Source: Butyricimonas paravirosa (GTDB lineage Bacteria; Bacteroidota; Bacteroidia; Bacteroidales; Marinifilaceae). From it: a DNA stretch of 64,000 bases. The notes under the pieces were generated by a model that had not been told where the DNA came from, searched no databases, and worked only from the letters and a program-made list of their open reading frames with translations. Numbering within the stretch: position 1 is the stretch's first letter; every line of letters starts with the position of its first letter. Shown here piece after piece: positions 34,179-42,974 of this stretch. A program made the position numbers and the translations under genes. The stretch covers positions 1,488,001 to 1,552,000 of the forward strand of contig NZ_CP043839.1 in NCBI RefSeq assembly GCF_032878955.1, written 5' to 3'.

Positions 34179-35264
34179 TCAGTAAATAAAGTTTATGAAT
34201 CTGTCCGCCCATCTGAAGAAACGTTCCGGATAGTTGTCTTCCTTGGAGAATACCTTATCCGTTTCCGGAGACAAGGCAAATGTCGTAATGGGAATTATGT
34301 CATACGTCTCCTGCCTGCTCGAATTATAGAAATCAATCAGGTATTCCGTCATTATGTCCTCACAATTATAAACCACCCGGATTTGTTGCTCCAGCCCCTT
34401 AGGATAATACTCCGGCTCTTCATCGAACCACGGGTCATAGGCATAGGACATGATGGATTTGTCTGGGTTGACGAATTCCAGCCCTTGCCTCATGAGGGCG
34501 ATGAGTTCCTGTTCCAAGCCGTTCCGGCACTCGTACTTGTCAATGGCTTCCGGCAGATTCTTGTAATAGGATTTGCGACACACCCTGTCGAGCAGTTTGT
34601 AAATCCTGCCCTCCTTGTATGATTGCAACAACCTGTGCCGTTCCGCACGTTCTTTCTTGTCCTCGCCGTCATCATCCTGCGAGAACATTTCAAACACCCA
34701 GTTCGTATCCTCCTCGTCGTTTATGGTGGAAAAACCGTTCGCACTCATCAGGTGATGCAGGAAGGACAACGCGATGCGTCTCAATTTCGGATTCAGGGCT
34801 TCCACGAATTTGACCGGGAAATAATACAGGGTATACTTTCCCCACGTATGGGCCTGCCACAAGTTGAAATACAACCGGCCGTTCCGTTCTTCATAATTTA
34901 CATGCACCGTTTCATCCAGGAGTGCCGCGAATTCATTATAGAGGTTGGCAATGCCTTCCCCGATACTTTTGCCCCGGTCATGCGGTGCATCGACATTCAG
35001 CAGTCCGGCATAGCGGAAATAAGAATCACGCAGGAACTCGTAATTCTCCTGCGTGATCAGATTGTGCGATATCCCGTCATGGTCTTCCCTCGTGACCGAT
35101 TGCGGGGCTATCGGGACGAATGATACGTTTAGAAAAGAATTACAGCCCCGCTCGGAGCCGTAATTCTTTCCGTCCTGTCCACTCCATGCCGGATATTCCG
35201 TTCCGTCTGGCTGATGGCCAGCCTCGCGAGTTGTTCCAGTTGATATTTTTTCAAGGGCGTACAT
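34179..35264 (-). CDS. PRTRC system protein F-like protein
   Basis: This 361-residue soluble protein occupies the place of PRTRC protein F between C and B. Only weak landmarks are visible: SFVPIAPQSVTREDH, LFNLWQAHTWGKYTLYYFPV-like strands, an acidic linker DDDGEDKKERAERHR (about 198-212) and the tail FFRWADRFINFIY. The family call is by context and general resemblance. Function unknown. Confidence 0.7.
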   Translation of the reverse strand: MYALEKISTGTTREAGHQPDGTEYPAWSGQDGKNYGSERGCNSFLNVSFVPIAPQSVTREDHDGISHNLITQENYEFLRDSYFRYAGLLNVDAPHDRGKSIGEGIANLYNEFAALLDETVHVNYEERNGRLYFNLWQAHTWGKYTLYYFPVKFVEALNPKLRRIALSFLHHLMSANGFSTINDEEDTNWVFEMFSQDDDGEDKKERAERHRLLQSYKEGRIYKLLDRVCRKSYYKNLPEAIDKYECRNGLEQELIALMRQGLEFVNPDKSIMSYAYDPWFDEEPEYYPKGLEQQIRVVYNCEDIMTEYLIDFYNSSRQETYDIIPITTFALSPETDKVFSKEDNYPERFFRWADRFINFIY

Positions 35265-35304
35265 GACTTTTCCTTTCTTTTGCTTTTCTTTTTATCCATA
35301 TCTC

Positions 35305-35526
35305 CTAACCTTTGGTTCCGATGGTCGTCTTGAACTCGTACACTGCCGTGTCGTTCTCGATGACCGGACCGTGTACCGTTGCCGTTGTCAGCTCCGGATA
35401 CATGTTGGCATAATAGTTCATCACCGCGTCCGGCATCTCACCCGGCATCGGGTCGGCCAGTACGATTGTTTCACTTCCTTTCCTGAATTTGAAGGTCCGA
35501 TTGAGACCGTTTACTGTCATTGCCAT
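35305..35526 (-). CDS. PRTRC system protein C (small beta-grasp-like)
   Basis: This 73-residue protein is the PRTRC C type (GLNRTFKFRKGSETIVLADP, YYANMYPELTTATVHGP). The size and strand pattern resemble a ubiquitin-like beta-grasp domain, and it ends in TKG, but not in a typical di-glycine tail. With an E1-like ThiF protein in the same cassette, it is tempting to see it as the substrate, but this is inference. It follows protein E by 3 bp. Confidence 0.88.
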   Translation of the reverse strand: MAMTVNGLNRTFKFRKGSETIVLADPMPGEMPDAVMNYYANMYPELTTATVHGPVIENDTAVYEFKTTIGTKG

Positions 35527-35529
35527 AAC

Positions 35530-36486
35530 TTATGCTGTTTGATGTTGGTAATGGGGTGTCTGAATCATGTCTGCCGGGAAGTCCAGGTATTCCTCGTAAT
35601 CCTCCGGCCGGTAAGTCGGTTCATCCTGTGGCGGATATTGCTGGTGCTGGTACGACGCCTGCCGTTCAGTGTAATAAGGCGGCATTTGCTCCCCGTAATG
35701 CGGCTGCTGTCCGCCTTGTCCGTCCTGGGGATAGGCTCCCTGCTGCGGATACGGGTACGGCTGTTGCGGCGGCATCTGCGGTTGTGCCGGCCGGTGATAC
35801 GCCGGTTGCTGTCCCTGCATCGGCTGCGGTGCAGGTTGCTGTGGAGGCTGTTGTACATACTGTCGGGGTTGCTGTGGAGGCATCTGTCCGACCGGCTGCT
35901 GGGCCACCGGTTTCTGTTCCGCTACATACTGGACTTCCTGTTGCGGAGGCTGTTGCTCGGCCTGCTCCATGAGGTCGAACAGGCTGCCCTGATTCATCGC
36001 CCTTTTCTGCTCCTCGATTTTCTCGTCCACCGTCTTCCGGTTCTGCTCGGTGGCGTATAACCGGGCTTGTCCCAGCGCGGTGATGGCCTCCTTGTGGTTC
36101 TTCGCGGCAATCAGTTCCTCCGCCTTCTTCATGTGCTTCTCGTATTTCTCACGCTTATCTTTCTCTTCCTTCGTCTCCTTGGCTTTCTCTTCCTTCGAGG
36201 CCTTGCTGTTTGCCGCAGCCTTGTCCGCCTGCTTCTCGAACTCCGCCATGTTGGTCAGGAGTCCGGAAACCTTCCGTACAGGATTGGCAATCGCGTTCAT
36301 GAATCCCGCATCAAGTTCTTCGGGCAGTCCCGACAGCGTAAGCGGGACGATGTGGTTCTGGGCCTCGTCCTTGAGACCGTTCGACTTCGGCAATACGGAT
36401 ACCGTCATGCCGGTGGCTGACTTGCGGATGACCATCGTGATATCCACGCTCTGGGCCATCAATTGATTGATTTGAGTAAAAAACAT
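35530..36486 (-). CDS. PRTRC system protein E with Pro/Gln-rich tail
   Basis: This 318-residue protein has an N-terminal PRTRC E domain (1-105, MFFTQINQLMAQSVDITMVI, LPLTLSGLPEELDAGF-like), a lysine/glutamate-rich helical linker (about 105-150, KEEKAKETKEEKDKREK) and a long low-complexity tail rich in proline, glutamine and tyrosine (about 190-315). The tail looks disordered and may tether partners. It starts the core E-C-F-B-ThiF series. Function unknown. Confidence 0.88.
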   Translation of the reverse strand: MFFTQINQLMAQSVDITMVIRKSATGMTVSVLPKSNGLKDEAQNHIVPLTLSGLPEELDAGFMNAIANPVRKVSGLLTNMAEFEKQADKAAANSKASKEEKAKETKEEKDKREKYEKHMKKAEELIAAKNHKEAITALGQARLYATEQNRKTVDEKIEEQKRAMNQGSLFDLMEQAEQQPPQQEVQYVAEQKPVAQQPVGQMPPQQPRQYVQQPPQQPAPQPMQGQQPAYHRPAQPQMPPQQPYPYPQQGAYPQDGQGGQQPHYGEQMPPYYTERQASYQHQQYPPQDEPTYRPEDYEEYLDFPADMIQTPHYQHQTA

Positions 36487-36517
36487 AACTTGAAGTATTA
36501 AATGTTAGACATTGATT

Positions 36518-36769
36518 TTATGCGTCCTTGAAAAATTCCGCCAACAGCCGGTTCCTGTCCGGGTGGCGTATGATCTGCTGCAAGGGTTCGAGCAGTTTTG
36601 ATATATGCACCGGTCCGGTCGTTCCACGGGGCGGAAGTTTGATTTCCGGCATTTCGGGTACAGCGGGTGCGGTCGGAGGCGTGTTTTTCCTGATCCGGAT
36701 ACTTGCCGGCATTCCCACTGTCAGGGGCATCATCGGCCTTGTCTGAGTTGTCATTGCTTGTTGTTCCAT
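36518..36769 (-). CDS. Small conserved hypothetical protein upstream of PRTRC E
   Basis: This 83-residue protein has a proline-rich first half (MPLTVGMPASIRIRKNTPPT, PEMPEIKLPPRG) and an amphipathic C-terminal helix (VHISKLLEPLQQIIRHPDRN). It lies 31 bp before PRTRC E on the same strand and is likely the first gene of that transcript, just downstream of a large palindrome. I do not recognise a family. Confidence 0.65.
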   Translation of the reverse strand: MEQQAMTTQTRPMMPLTVGMPASIRIRKNTPPTAPAVPEMPEIKLPPRGTTGPVHISKLLEPLQQIIRHPDRNRLLAEFFKDA

Positions 36770-36800
36770 ATTTTCATTTATTAAATTGTGGATACTCGGG

Positions 36801-36985
36801 GCTTTGGCAGCCCCTTTGAACTATAAGGGCGGTACAGCGGCCGCTTCCGGCAAGGCAAGGTTTTCGGGAAAAATACCGGAGCGAAGCGAGGATGATTTTT
36901 GCCGAAACCTGAAAGGTCCGACCTTGCCTGCCGTACAGAAGCGGTCGCTACCTTTGCCCGTTAGTTCAATGCGGGTTGCCAAGGG
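36801..36985. repeat. Nested palindromic element R1
   Basis: Outer arms around 36806-36830 and 36956-36982 (GGCA..CCC..TTGAACTA against TAGTTCAA..GGG..TGCC), middle arms CCGCTTC (36841) and GAAGCGG (36938), then GGCAAGG (36854) and CCTTGCC (36922), then TTTCGG and CCGAAA, and at the tip AAAATACC / GGATGATTTT. A TACCTTTG box (36950-36957) lies between outer and middle arms. R2, R3 and R4 share the layout. Confidence 0.85.
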
Positions 36986-37049
36986 CTGATGTGTTCCCTT
37001 TTTCCTTTCGGGATTCTCCCGGTGCCGGTTGTCCTTATCCTCCCAAAGC

Positions 37050-37077
37050 AAAAAGAGCCGCCCTGAAAAGGCAGCTC
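37050..37077 (-). terminator. Intrinsic terminator after the 106-aa gene
   Basis: On the minus strand GAGC-T-GCC pairs with GGC-G-GCTC and a run of U follows. It ends the leftward topB transcript after the 106-aa gene, before element R1. Confidence 0.7.
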
Positions 37078-37109
37078 CCCTGAACGGATGAATCATGCAC
37101 GGTTTGTAT

Positions 37110-37430
37110 TCACACGACCTGTTCATAACTTTCTTCTTTGATGCGGTTCTCGTACTGCGTCACCCTGGCCATGACCATATCCATGAACAATGCGCCGTTC
37201 TTACGGTCGTTCCCGAAATACCCGACCATCCGCCAGATATTCCGGTCATAGGATTTCCATTTCTCGTGATAGTGGCTTCCCATGCGTCTGCCGTAACGTT
37301 CCCGGAACAGTTCTTCCGACAGGGCTTCATCGTTGTTATGGTTGTACCACCAGCGGTAGACGCGAAAAAAGAAGTCGTAACAGGCATCCTTGTCACGGCT
37401 TTCGGGCAAAGTGATTGCTTTTATTTCCAT
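37110..37430 (-). CDS. Hypothetical protein, 106 aa
   Basis: This soluble protein is rich in aromatic and charged residues (FFFRVYRWWYNHNNDEALSE, MVGYFGNDRKNGALFMD). No motif or family is recognised. It lies downstream of topB and 11 bp after a small membrane protein gene, and ends at an intrinsic terminator, so it is probably the last gene of that transcript. The clear coding bias and the terminator support it as a real gene. Confidence 0.7.
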   Translation of the reverse strand: MEIKAITLPESRDKDACYDFFFRVYRWWYNHNNDEALSEELFRERYGRRMGSHYHEKWKSYDRNIWRMVGYFGNDRKNGALFMDMVMARVTQYENRIKEESYEQVV

Positions 37431-37441
37431 ACATTATATAA

Positions 37442-37669
37442 TTAGAAGATTAGAAAACTCAGTATGGCGGCGATGATGGCCAGTGTTACCAGGAGGCAGG
37501 CTATCGCGTAGAGGAACCGGAAGAATCCCCTGCAAAAGACGATGGCGACAGCCGCCCACACGGGAGATACTCCCCGCGTGTAGAGATAGCTGAAACCAAG
37601 TGCCGTGAGCAGTATGAGGATAATTCTCCATATCCGTTTCTTCCTTTTTGATGCGGTCGTTGTCTTCAT
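37442..37669 (-). CDS. Small membrane protein, 75 aa
   Basis: Start at 37669 (MKTTTASKRKKRIWR). A basic N-terminus is followed by about three hydrophobic segments (IILILLTALGFSYLY, VWAAVAIVFCRGFF, LYAIACLLVTLAIIAAILSF). It should be an inner-membrane protein. No family is recognised. It sits between element R2 and the 106-aa gene, 11 bp before the latter. Confidence 0.65.
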   Translation of the reverse strand: MKTTTASKRKKRIWRIILILLTALGFSYLYTRGVSPVWAAVAIVFCRGFFRFLYAIACLLVTLAIIAAILSFLIF

Positions 37670-37689
37670 TGTATTCCTTATTTATGTGA

Positions 37690-37868
37690 AACATCCCGTC
37701 GTTTCCGATTCGGGGGCAAGACAGCGGAGCGCCCCCGCACGCAAGGTTTTCGGAAAAAATACCGGAGCGGAGCGAGGATGATTTTTGCCGAAACCTGAAA
37801 GGCCCCGACCTTGCGCTGCGGAAAAGGGCACGGAGCTACATTTGCCAAGAATCGGAACGGCGGGATGC
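37690..37868. repeat. Nested palindromic element R2
   Basis: Outer arms CATCCCGTCGTTTCCGATTC (37692-37711) and its near-exact complement at 37849-37867 enclose GCAAGG (37741) and CCTTGC (37809), then TTTTCGG / CCGAAA, with the tip AAAAATACC / GGATGATTTTT. TACATTTG (37837-37844) lies inside the right outer arm. The core matches R1 almost base for base while the outer arms differ in sequence but not in pairing. Confidence 0.85.
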
Positions 37869-37943
37869 CTTTCTCCGTCTTTCGTCTTCTACAAGAATAG
37901 CGTGTAACGGCTCCACGCTATATCTTACCGGTTGTATGGTCCG

Positions 37944-40091
37944 TCAATGTCCCGTGGACTTCCTGCCCGTGTTCTTCCGTCCCGACTGTTTCGGGGCGTT
38001 CCTTGCCTGCGGTTTGGGGAACGAGAGCGTAACGTTATACTCCTTGTCGAATGCCAGGGCAGCGTCGAACGCCGTCCCTTTCTTGCCCTTGAAGCCCTTG
38101 ATGAGCTTGGTGGTTCCCGAAGAAAAGAGCTGCGCGAGATGCTGGTCGGTCAGCTCCTTGTTCAGAAAGCGTCTGAAAACGAGCAGTCCGCACCCCTCGT
38201 TGTTGCATTTGGCAAGTTTCTGCCGGAGGATGATTTTCCCTTTTCCGCACTTGGGGCATACGATGCCGCCGCTTGCCGTTTCGGGGAAACGGATGGAAAG
38301 TACCTCTTCGGTGACCTGGCGGGCATAGACGCTGATGGAGCGCATGAAGGTTTCCGGGGAGAGCTTGTGCCGCTCGATCTGCATGAGCGTCTTTTCCCAA
38401 CTGCCGGTCAGTTCCACGTCCGCCACGCGCATTTTTCTGACGGCTTCATAGACGGCCATTCCCTTGTCGGTCGGCACGAGTGCTTTCCCGGAACGTTCGA
38501 CGTATTCCCGCTTGAAAAGGGTGGCGATGACGGCCGCACGGGTCGCCGGAGTTCCGATGCCCAGCTCCTTCATCGCCTCGCGCGCCTCCTCGTCTGCCAG
38601 CTCCTTGCCGCAACTCTCCATGGCCGCGAGCAGGGTGGCCTCCGTGTATAGCGGCTTGGGCATGGTCTTTTTCTTTGCAAGACTGCGCCCCGACACGGGG
38701 ACGGTTTCCGATTCGTCGAATCGGGCCGTGCCTTTGTTTTCCGTCTCTTCGTCGTTCTCCTTGTCTTCCGAACGGTTGAATACGGCTCTCCAGCCCGGTT
38801 TGACCACGGAAACGGAGTGGGAACGGAACGTCAGCCCGTCCACCGCAGCCTCGATGACCAGTGTCTCTTTTTCGCATACGGGCGAGAATGCTTCGAGCAT
38901 ACGCCCGGCAATCATCCGGTAAACGGCCTGCTCCTGCTCAGTAAGCGTTTCCATGACCGGCTGTACACCGGTGACGATCAGCGCGTGGTGGTCGGTCACT
39001 TTCCCCGCGTTGACGCTACGGGTGGAAAGATTGTCCCAATCCAATGTGCCGCCGTATTCCCGGAACTCTTTCATGCCGATGACCCCGCGGAGCAAATCGG
39101 GAACCTGCCGCATCACGTCGTCCGGGATGTAGCGGCTTCCGGTACGGGGATACGAGATGAGTTTCTTCTCGTAGAGGGACTGGGCGACAGCAAGCGTCTT
39201 TTCCGCCGAAAGGTCGAGATGCACGTTGCAGTCCTTTTGGAGTGCCGTCAGGTCATACAGCAATGGAGGAGCCTGGAAACCCCGTTTGCGCTCCGTTTTC
39301 GTAATCGCCGCCATCGAATCGATGGTGATCCGGTCGTAGAGCCTGTCGGCCTCCGTTTTCTCCGGGATATTCTCCACATGGCGGAACTGCCTGAAATCGT
39401 CCCCTTTTTTGAGGGTCACGGAGAGTTGCCAGTAATCGGTCGGCACGAACTCCCGGTTTTCCTTGAAACGGGCGCAAATCATGGCGAGTGTCGGGGTCTG
39501 CACCCGTCCGAGCGACTGGTTGAACGTGCCGGAGGCTATCGCAAGGGCCTGGCTCGCGTTGATGCCCACCAGCCAGTCCGCCTTTGCCCGGCAGTCGGCG
39601 GCATGGTAGAGGCTGTCGTATTCCGTTCCCTCTTTCAGTTCGGAGAGCCCTTTGCGGATGGCTTCGTCCGTGAGCGAGGAGATCCAGAGCCTGCGGAAAG
39701 GTTTCGTGTACCCCAGGTAGGAATAGATGTACCTGAATATAAGTTCGCCTTCGCGACCCGCATCCGTCGCCACAATAATGGCGCTGCACCTGCTGAACAC
39801 GGAATCGATGGTGCGGAGCTGTTTGGCGGCCACCGGGTCGGTAGCCATACCGCGGTCGGTCTTGCGCTGCCGGATGACGAGCTGGAACGGGTCGGGCAAG
39901 AGGGGCAGGTTGTCGCCCGATGTACGCGTGTAACCGTATGTGCCCGGAAGGGCGAGCTGTACCAGATGTCCCAGCGCCCATGTGACCGAGTAGCCGTTAC
40001 CTTCCATATACCCGTCTTTCGCTTCCGTCGCGCCCGCGATTCGTGCTATCTCCCGGCCTACACTCGGTTTTTCTGCTATAATTGCTATCAT
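37944..40091 (-). CDS. topB: DNA topoisomerase III (type IA), TopB-like
   Basis: This 715-residue type IA topoisomerase has a TOPRIM domain (IAEKPSVGREIA at 5-16, VATDAGREGELIFRY about 107-121), the SLGRVQTPTLAM motif (about 193-204), the nucleophile Y314 in LISYPRTGSRYIP, and a C-terminal zinc-finger-like segment (CPKCGKGK and CNNEGCGLLVF) that ends in a basic tail. ICE-encoded TopB enzymes probably resolve the DNA intermediates made during transfer and replication. It lies in the leftward DUF3945-DUF4099-topB transcript. Confidence 0.95.
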   Translation of the reverse strand: MIAIIAEKPSVGREIARIAGATEAKDGYMEGNGYSVTWALGHLVQLALPGTYGYTRTSGDNLPLLPDPFQLVIRQRKTDRGMATDPVAAKQLRTIDSVFSRCSAIIVATDAGREGELIFRYIYSYLGYTKPFRRLWISSLTDEAIRKGLSELKEGTEYDSLYHAADCRAKADWLVGINASQALAIASGTFNQSLGRVQTPTLAMICARFKENREFVPTDYWQLSVTLKKGDDFRQFRHVENIPEKTEADRLYDRITIDSMAAITKTERKRGFQAPPLLYDLTALQKDCNVHLDLSAEKTLAVAQSLYEKKLISYPRTGSRYIPDDVMRQVPDLLRGVIGMKEFREYGGTLDWDNLSTRSVNAGKVTDHHALIVTGVQPVMETLTEQEQAVYRMIAGRMLEAFSPVCEKETLVIEAAVDGLTFRSHSVSVVKPGWRAVFNRSEDKENDEETENKGTARFDESETVPVSGRSLAKKKTMPKPLYTEATLLAAMESCGKELADEEAREAMKELGIGTPATRAAVIATLFKREYVERSGKALVPTDKGMAVYEAVRKMRVADVELTGSWEKTLMQIERHKLSPETFMRSISVYARQVTEEVLSIRFPETASGGIVCPKCGKGKIILRQKLAKCNNEGCGLLVFRRFLNKELTDQHLAQLFSSGTTKLIKGFKGKKGTAFDAALAFDKEYNVTLSFPKPQARNAPKQSGRKNTGRKSTGH

Positions 40092-40153
40092 AAGTGAAAA
40101 AGATTAAGCCGTTCCCCGAAACGCTTAAGCTCAGGGAAACGGCAGGTTGAATA

Positions 40154-40414
40154 CTATTGTCCGATGGGTCTGATACCGTTGATTTCCAGTAACGGGGTGT
40201 CGTTCTTCCGCACCAGCTGAAGGGTGGCGTCCATAACGACATCCACACCGAGCAATACCAGGCTGAGGGCTATCACGTTCGTTCTCTCGCCTCTGAGGAG
40301 GGTGTCAAGTTCCCCCGCCATTTCCAGTTCGTCCTTCAGGATGCCGATGGCGGCGAGCTCTTCCCAGTTCACGTCTTCCGCCTTGAAAGGCGTGTTGTTC
40401 TTGTTTTCTTTCAT
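40154..40414 (-). CDS. Short DUF4099-like protein
   Basis: This 86-residue protein is similar to the DUF4099 segment of the 590-residue protein upstream: VNWEELAAIGILKDELEMAG parallels IDWEQLKHFGLSREYLQERG, and LLEINGIRP parallels VLGIHGIRQ. It therefore looks like a stand-alone duplicate of that domain. Function unknown. It lies between the DUF3945 gene and topB on the same strand. Confidence 0.8.
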   Translation of the reverse strand: MKENKNNTPFKAEDVNWEELAAIGILKDELEMAGELDTLLRGERTNVIALSLVLLGVDVVMDATLQLVRKNDTPLLEINGIRPIGQ

Positions 40415-40456
40415 CTTCGTGAAAATTTTAATCGGTTTATACTGCTTTATCCGGCC

Positions 40457-42229
40457 TTATTGGCTTACGCTTCGTCTGGAAGAGCGTTTGTTGCCCTGGC
40501 TCTCTGCCTGTTTGTTCTTGTTGGCCTCGGCTACCACGTTGCGTTGCGTCGCGCTGCGGTCACGGTCGGGATTTCCGTTGTAGTAGTTCAGCTTACCGCT
40601 GTTGAAGTCGGCCTTGACATACTGCGAAAACTTCTTGCCGTCGTACCCCGTCATGCCCTCCACGAGCACGGCCTTGCCGTCCTGGAGCTGTCCCCGCTGT
40701 TTGGCCGTCAGGACAACGCCCCATATTTCTGCCGGAATCTTGAACTCCTCACGCTGGTCAAAACCGTCGGGAGTCTTGGAATACTGCGGGTTGCCCGTTT
40801 CCATGTTGAGCCTGACGAACGAGGAAAAGACCTCACCTCTGCGGCTGATCATATCCTTAATGAAGATAGCCTTGCCTTCGCTCAGTTCCTTTTTATCCTC
40901 CGGTGTCAGCTTGACCCCGTTGAGTTCCTTCGGGATATAGATTTCCCTTGCTCCCTCCGGGGAGTCGGGGTTATATCTCGTGTACGCGGGACGGCCGCTG
41001 GCCTCGTCGAGCTTGACGAAAGCGGAAAAAACCTCGCCGTCCCTGCGCTTCATGTCCTCCACGAAAATCGCCTTGCCGGCGTTCAGCGCCTCGACCTGTT
41101 TTGGGGAAAGTGCCACGCCGCCGAGTTCCTGACGGTTGAAAATCCTGTCGTTCGGGAAGATGTATTCGAGTCCCTTGCGGTCGGCGTTGAACTGGAGGTA
41201 GGCATCGAACGAATTACCGGCTTTCGATGTCATGCCCTCCACGTAGATGGCCTTGCCTTCACGAAGCTCGGCCTTTTCCTGGTCGGTCAGCGTCACGCCG
41301 CTGATTTTCTCGGGGATATAGGCATTTTCCGCCTTCATGGCCACGATCTCGTTGGTCAGCCTGTCGATGCTGAGGAACGAGGGCACCTCCTCATTACGTA
41401 CCCTGAGGTTCACCACACGTCCCATGTTGCCGCTTTCACGCAGGTTTTTCTTGTCCTCTTCGGAGAAGATATGCCCGAAGAACGGCCTTTCGAGGTCGGG
41501 CTGCTGGCGTATGCCGTGTATGCCCAGCACCACGGGGCCTTGCGGGGATTGCTGGAAAGAGAGACGGGCATCCGTGCGGAGTACGGCGGAGCCGAAGTTC
41601 ATGGTAATGGGCACGACCTGGTTGGTCTTGTAGCCTTTGAGCATCGAGTCCAAAAGCCCGCGCTCCTGAAGGTATTCACGGGACAGCCCGAAGTGCTTGA
41701 GCTGTTCCCAGTCGATCATCGATTCGTTGAACCGGTACTTGGGCTGGCCGTCCTGTGCGGTCTGCGCCTGGGTGGTTTGTTCTTGCTTTGCCATTTCTTT
41801 GTCATTTTGATTGTTGATACTCTGTTCTTTGCCTTTCGGCGTGATGTCGTACTTCGCGAGGAACTCCTCCACCGCGTCGGTCTTCTTTCCTGCGGCGAGG
41901 TCTTCGATGGCCTGTCTGACTTTCGGGTCATCGAGCGCCTGCTCCTTGACGGAGAGGATGCCGAACCGGGTCGGGTCTTTCAGCTGGCTCCAGAGGTTCT
42001 TGACGAAACTCTCGAACATGTTCGCGTAACGGTCGAGTTTGAGGAACGAGTTGCGGTTTTCCTCTTTGGCGGGTACGGATTCATACCTGCCGTTCTTGTC
42101 GAGTTTGGTGACTGCTTGCAGGAGCAGTTCCATTTTGTCAAGAATGAGGATGATGTCGCTGAACTGCTCGTTCTCAACGACCGGAGGGCTTTGCTTCGGG
42201 GTGTCGCCCCTGATGTTTTCTGCTGCCAT
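40457..42229 (-). CDS. DUF4099/DUF3945 repeat protein, 590 aa
   Basis: This ICE protein has an N-terminal helical part (1-165), a DUF4099 domain (about 175-260, MIDWEQLKHFGLSREYLQER, VVLGIHGIRQQPDLERPFFG), then about five repeats of the DUF3945 pattern (PEKISGVTLTDQEKAELREG, KAIYVEGMTSKAGNSFDAYL, and copies at roughly 55-residue spacing), and a basic tail. It is common in CTnDOT-like elements, but its activity is unknown; the repeats suggest nucleic acid or protein binding. It is the first gene of the leftward topB transcript. Its upstream region is a relative of the traE promoter region. Confidence 0.88.
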   Translation of the reverse strand: MAAENIRGDTPKQSPPVVENEQFSDIILILDKMELLLQAVTKLDKNGRYESVPAKEENRNSFLKLDRYANMFESFVKNLWSQLKDPTRFGILSVKEQALDDPKVRQAIEDLAAGKKTDAVEEFLAKYDITPKGKEQSINNQNDKEMAKQEQTTQAQTAQDGQPKYRFNESMIDWEQLKHFGLSREYLQERGLLDSMLKGYKTNQVVPITMNFGSAVLRTDARLSFQQSPQGPVVLGIHGIRQQPDLERPFFGHIFSEEDKKNLRESGNMGRVVNLRVRNEEVPSFLSIDRLTNEIVAMKAENAYIPEKISGVTLTDQEKAELREGKAIYVEGMTSKAGNSFDAYLQFNADRKGLEYIFPNDRIFNRQELGGVALSPKQVEALNAGKAIFVEDMKRRDGEVFSAFVKLDEASGRPAYTRYNPDSPEGAREIYIPKELNGVKLTPEDKKELSEGKAIFIKDMISRRGEVFSSFVRLNMETGNPQYSKTPDGFDQREEFKIPAEIWGVVLTAKQRGQLQDGKAVLVEGMTGYDGKKFSQYVKADFNSGKLNYYNGNPDRDRSATQRNVVAEANKNKQAESQGNKRSSRRSVSQ

Positions 42230-42261
42230 AAACGGATGTTTTAAGCGTTAATAAAATCGTT

Positions 42262-42355
42262 TGTCGATGCAAATATATAGGCTTAATCTATTCAAAATAT
42301 TGATATACAAATAGTTGTCGATTTGTTTCATCGGATGACATCACGTTACACCGCA
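42262..42355 (-). promoter_or_regulatory. Upstream regulatory region of the DUF3945/topB operon (copy of the traE region)
   Basis: Reading leftward, TGTAACGTGATGTCATCCGA (42350 side) is followed by AATCGACAACTATTTGTA and then AAGCCTATATATTTGC, whose TATATTTG fits a -7 box. The plus strand at 54364-54452 has the same blocks in the same order upstream of traE. The spacing between first and last blocks is 66 bp here and 56 bp there. Confidence 0.7.
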
Positions 42356-42653
42356 AAAGGGGAAACCGTAGTGGAGAAAAAGCCGGAAAGGCACGAAAAA
42401 AGAGCGGCGGACACGACAAGGGGTGCAAAGGGAACGCAAGGGGCAGGACGCCCGCAAGCAAAGAAACAGTATTATGCAGAAGAGTGAGGCGAGCCGCTTT
42501 TGTCCCCGCCTTCTTCGGGAGGATGAAAACAGGAAACAGACTTTTGTGGGAGCGTGATAATATCGGGAAAGACCCGGGATTTTTCGGGGAGCGGACGGAA
42601 TACGGCTTTCCCGTCCTTGTCCGTATTATGCGTCATCGTTCGGCTTCGCCTGC

Positions 42654-42805
42654 TAAGTCCCAGGCCTTTCCCCAACTCGGAAAGGCTGAACCTGCGCGTT
42701 TTTTAGGCGGAAAAATTACCGCAGGGAATTTTTTGCCTAAAACCCGCAGGGCTTGAACGCGACACGGTTCGGACTTCCGAGTTACCTTCAAAAAGGACTT
42801 GGCCG
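42654..42805. repeat. Nested palindromic element R4
   Basis: Outer AAGTCC (42655) / GGACTT, middle AACTCGGAA..CTGAAC (42674-42691) / GTTCGGACTTCCGAGTT, inner CCTGCG-c-GTTTT-t-TAGGC (from 42691) / GCCTAAAAC-c-CGCAGG (42735-42750), and at the tip GGAAAAATTACC / GGAATTTTTT. It is a diverged member of the R1-R3 family, with TTACCTTC at the place of the TACCTTTG box. Confidence 0.75.
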
Positions 42806-42858
42806 GCGGAGCGTACCATGATGCCTGTGGCGCAAGGATGGATGAAGTCTGCAAATTA

Positions 42859-42974
42859 TCGGCACTATTCCGGTTTAGTGCCGAAATTTTGTGAATAATG
42901 GGATTTCGATTGGACTGATTGTTGAGACGTGGTATTGGAAATACAAATTATTGGCACTATTTTGAATTAGTGCC
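42859..42974. promoter_or_regulatory. Two palindromic operators upstream of the AbiE pair
   Basis: GGCACTA-N8-TAGTGCC occurs at 42861-42882 and again at 42953-42974, each followed by GAAATTTTG. The second overlaps the -33 box of the promoter. AbiEi-type antitoxins repress their own operon by binding inverted repeats, so these are likely autoregulatory sites. Confidence 0.8.

Larger units (their letters stand above)
36770..37109. other. Gene-free region with palindrome R1 and a terminator
   Basis: The 340 bp hold the nested palindrome R1 (36801-36985) and a leftward terminator (37050-37077). No coding sequence is seen. Confidence 0.7.

Noticed and set aside
36950..37080. A ~100-nt RNA gene starting at the TACCTTTG box of R1 and ending at the hairpin at 37055-37077
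   Set aside because: The hairpin has its U-run on the minus strand, so it would not stop a plus-strand transcript. The box may still be active but an RNA cannot be claimed.
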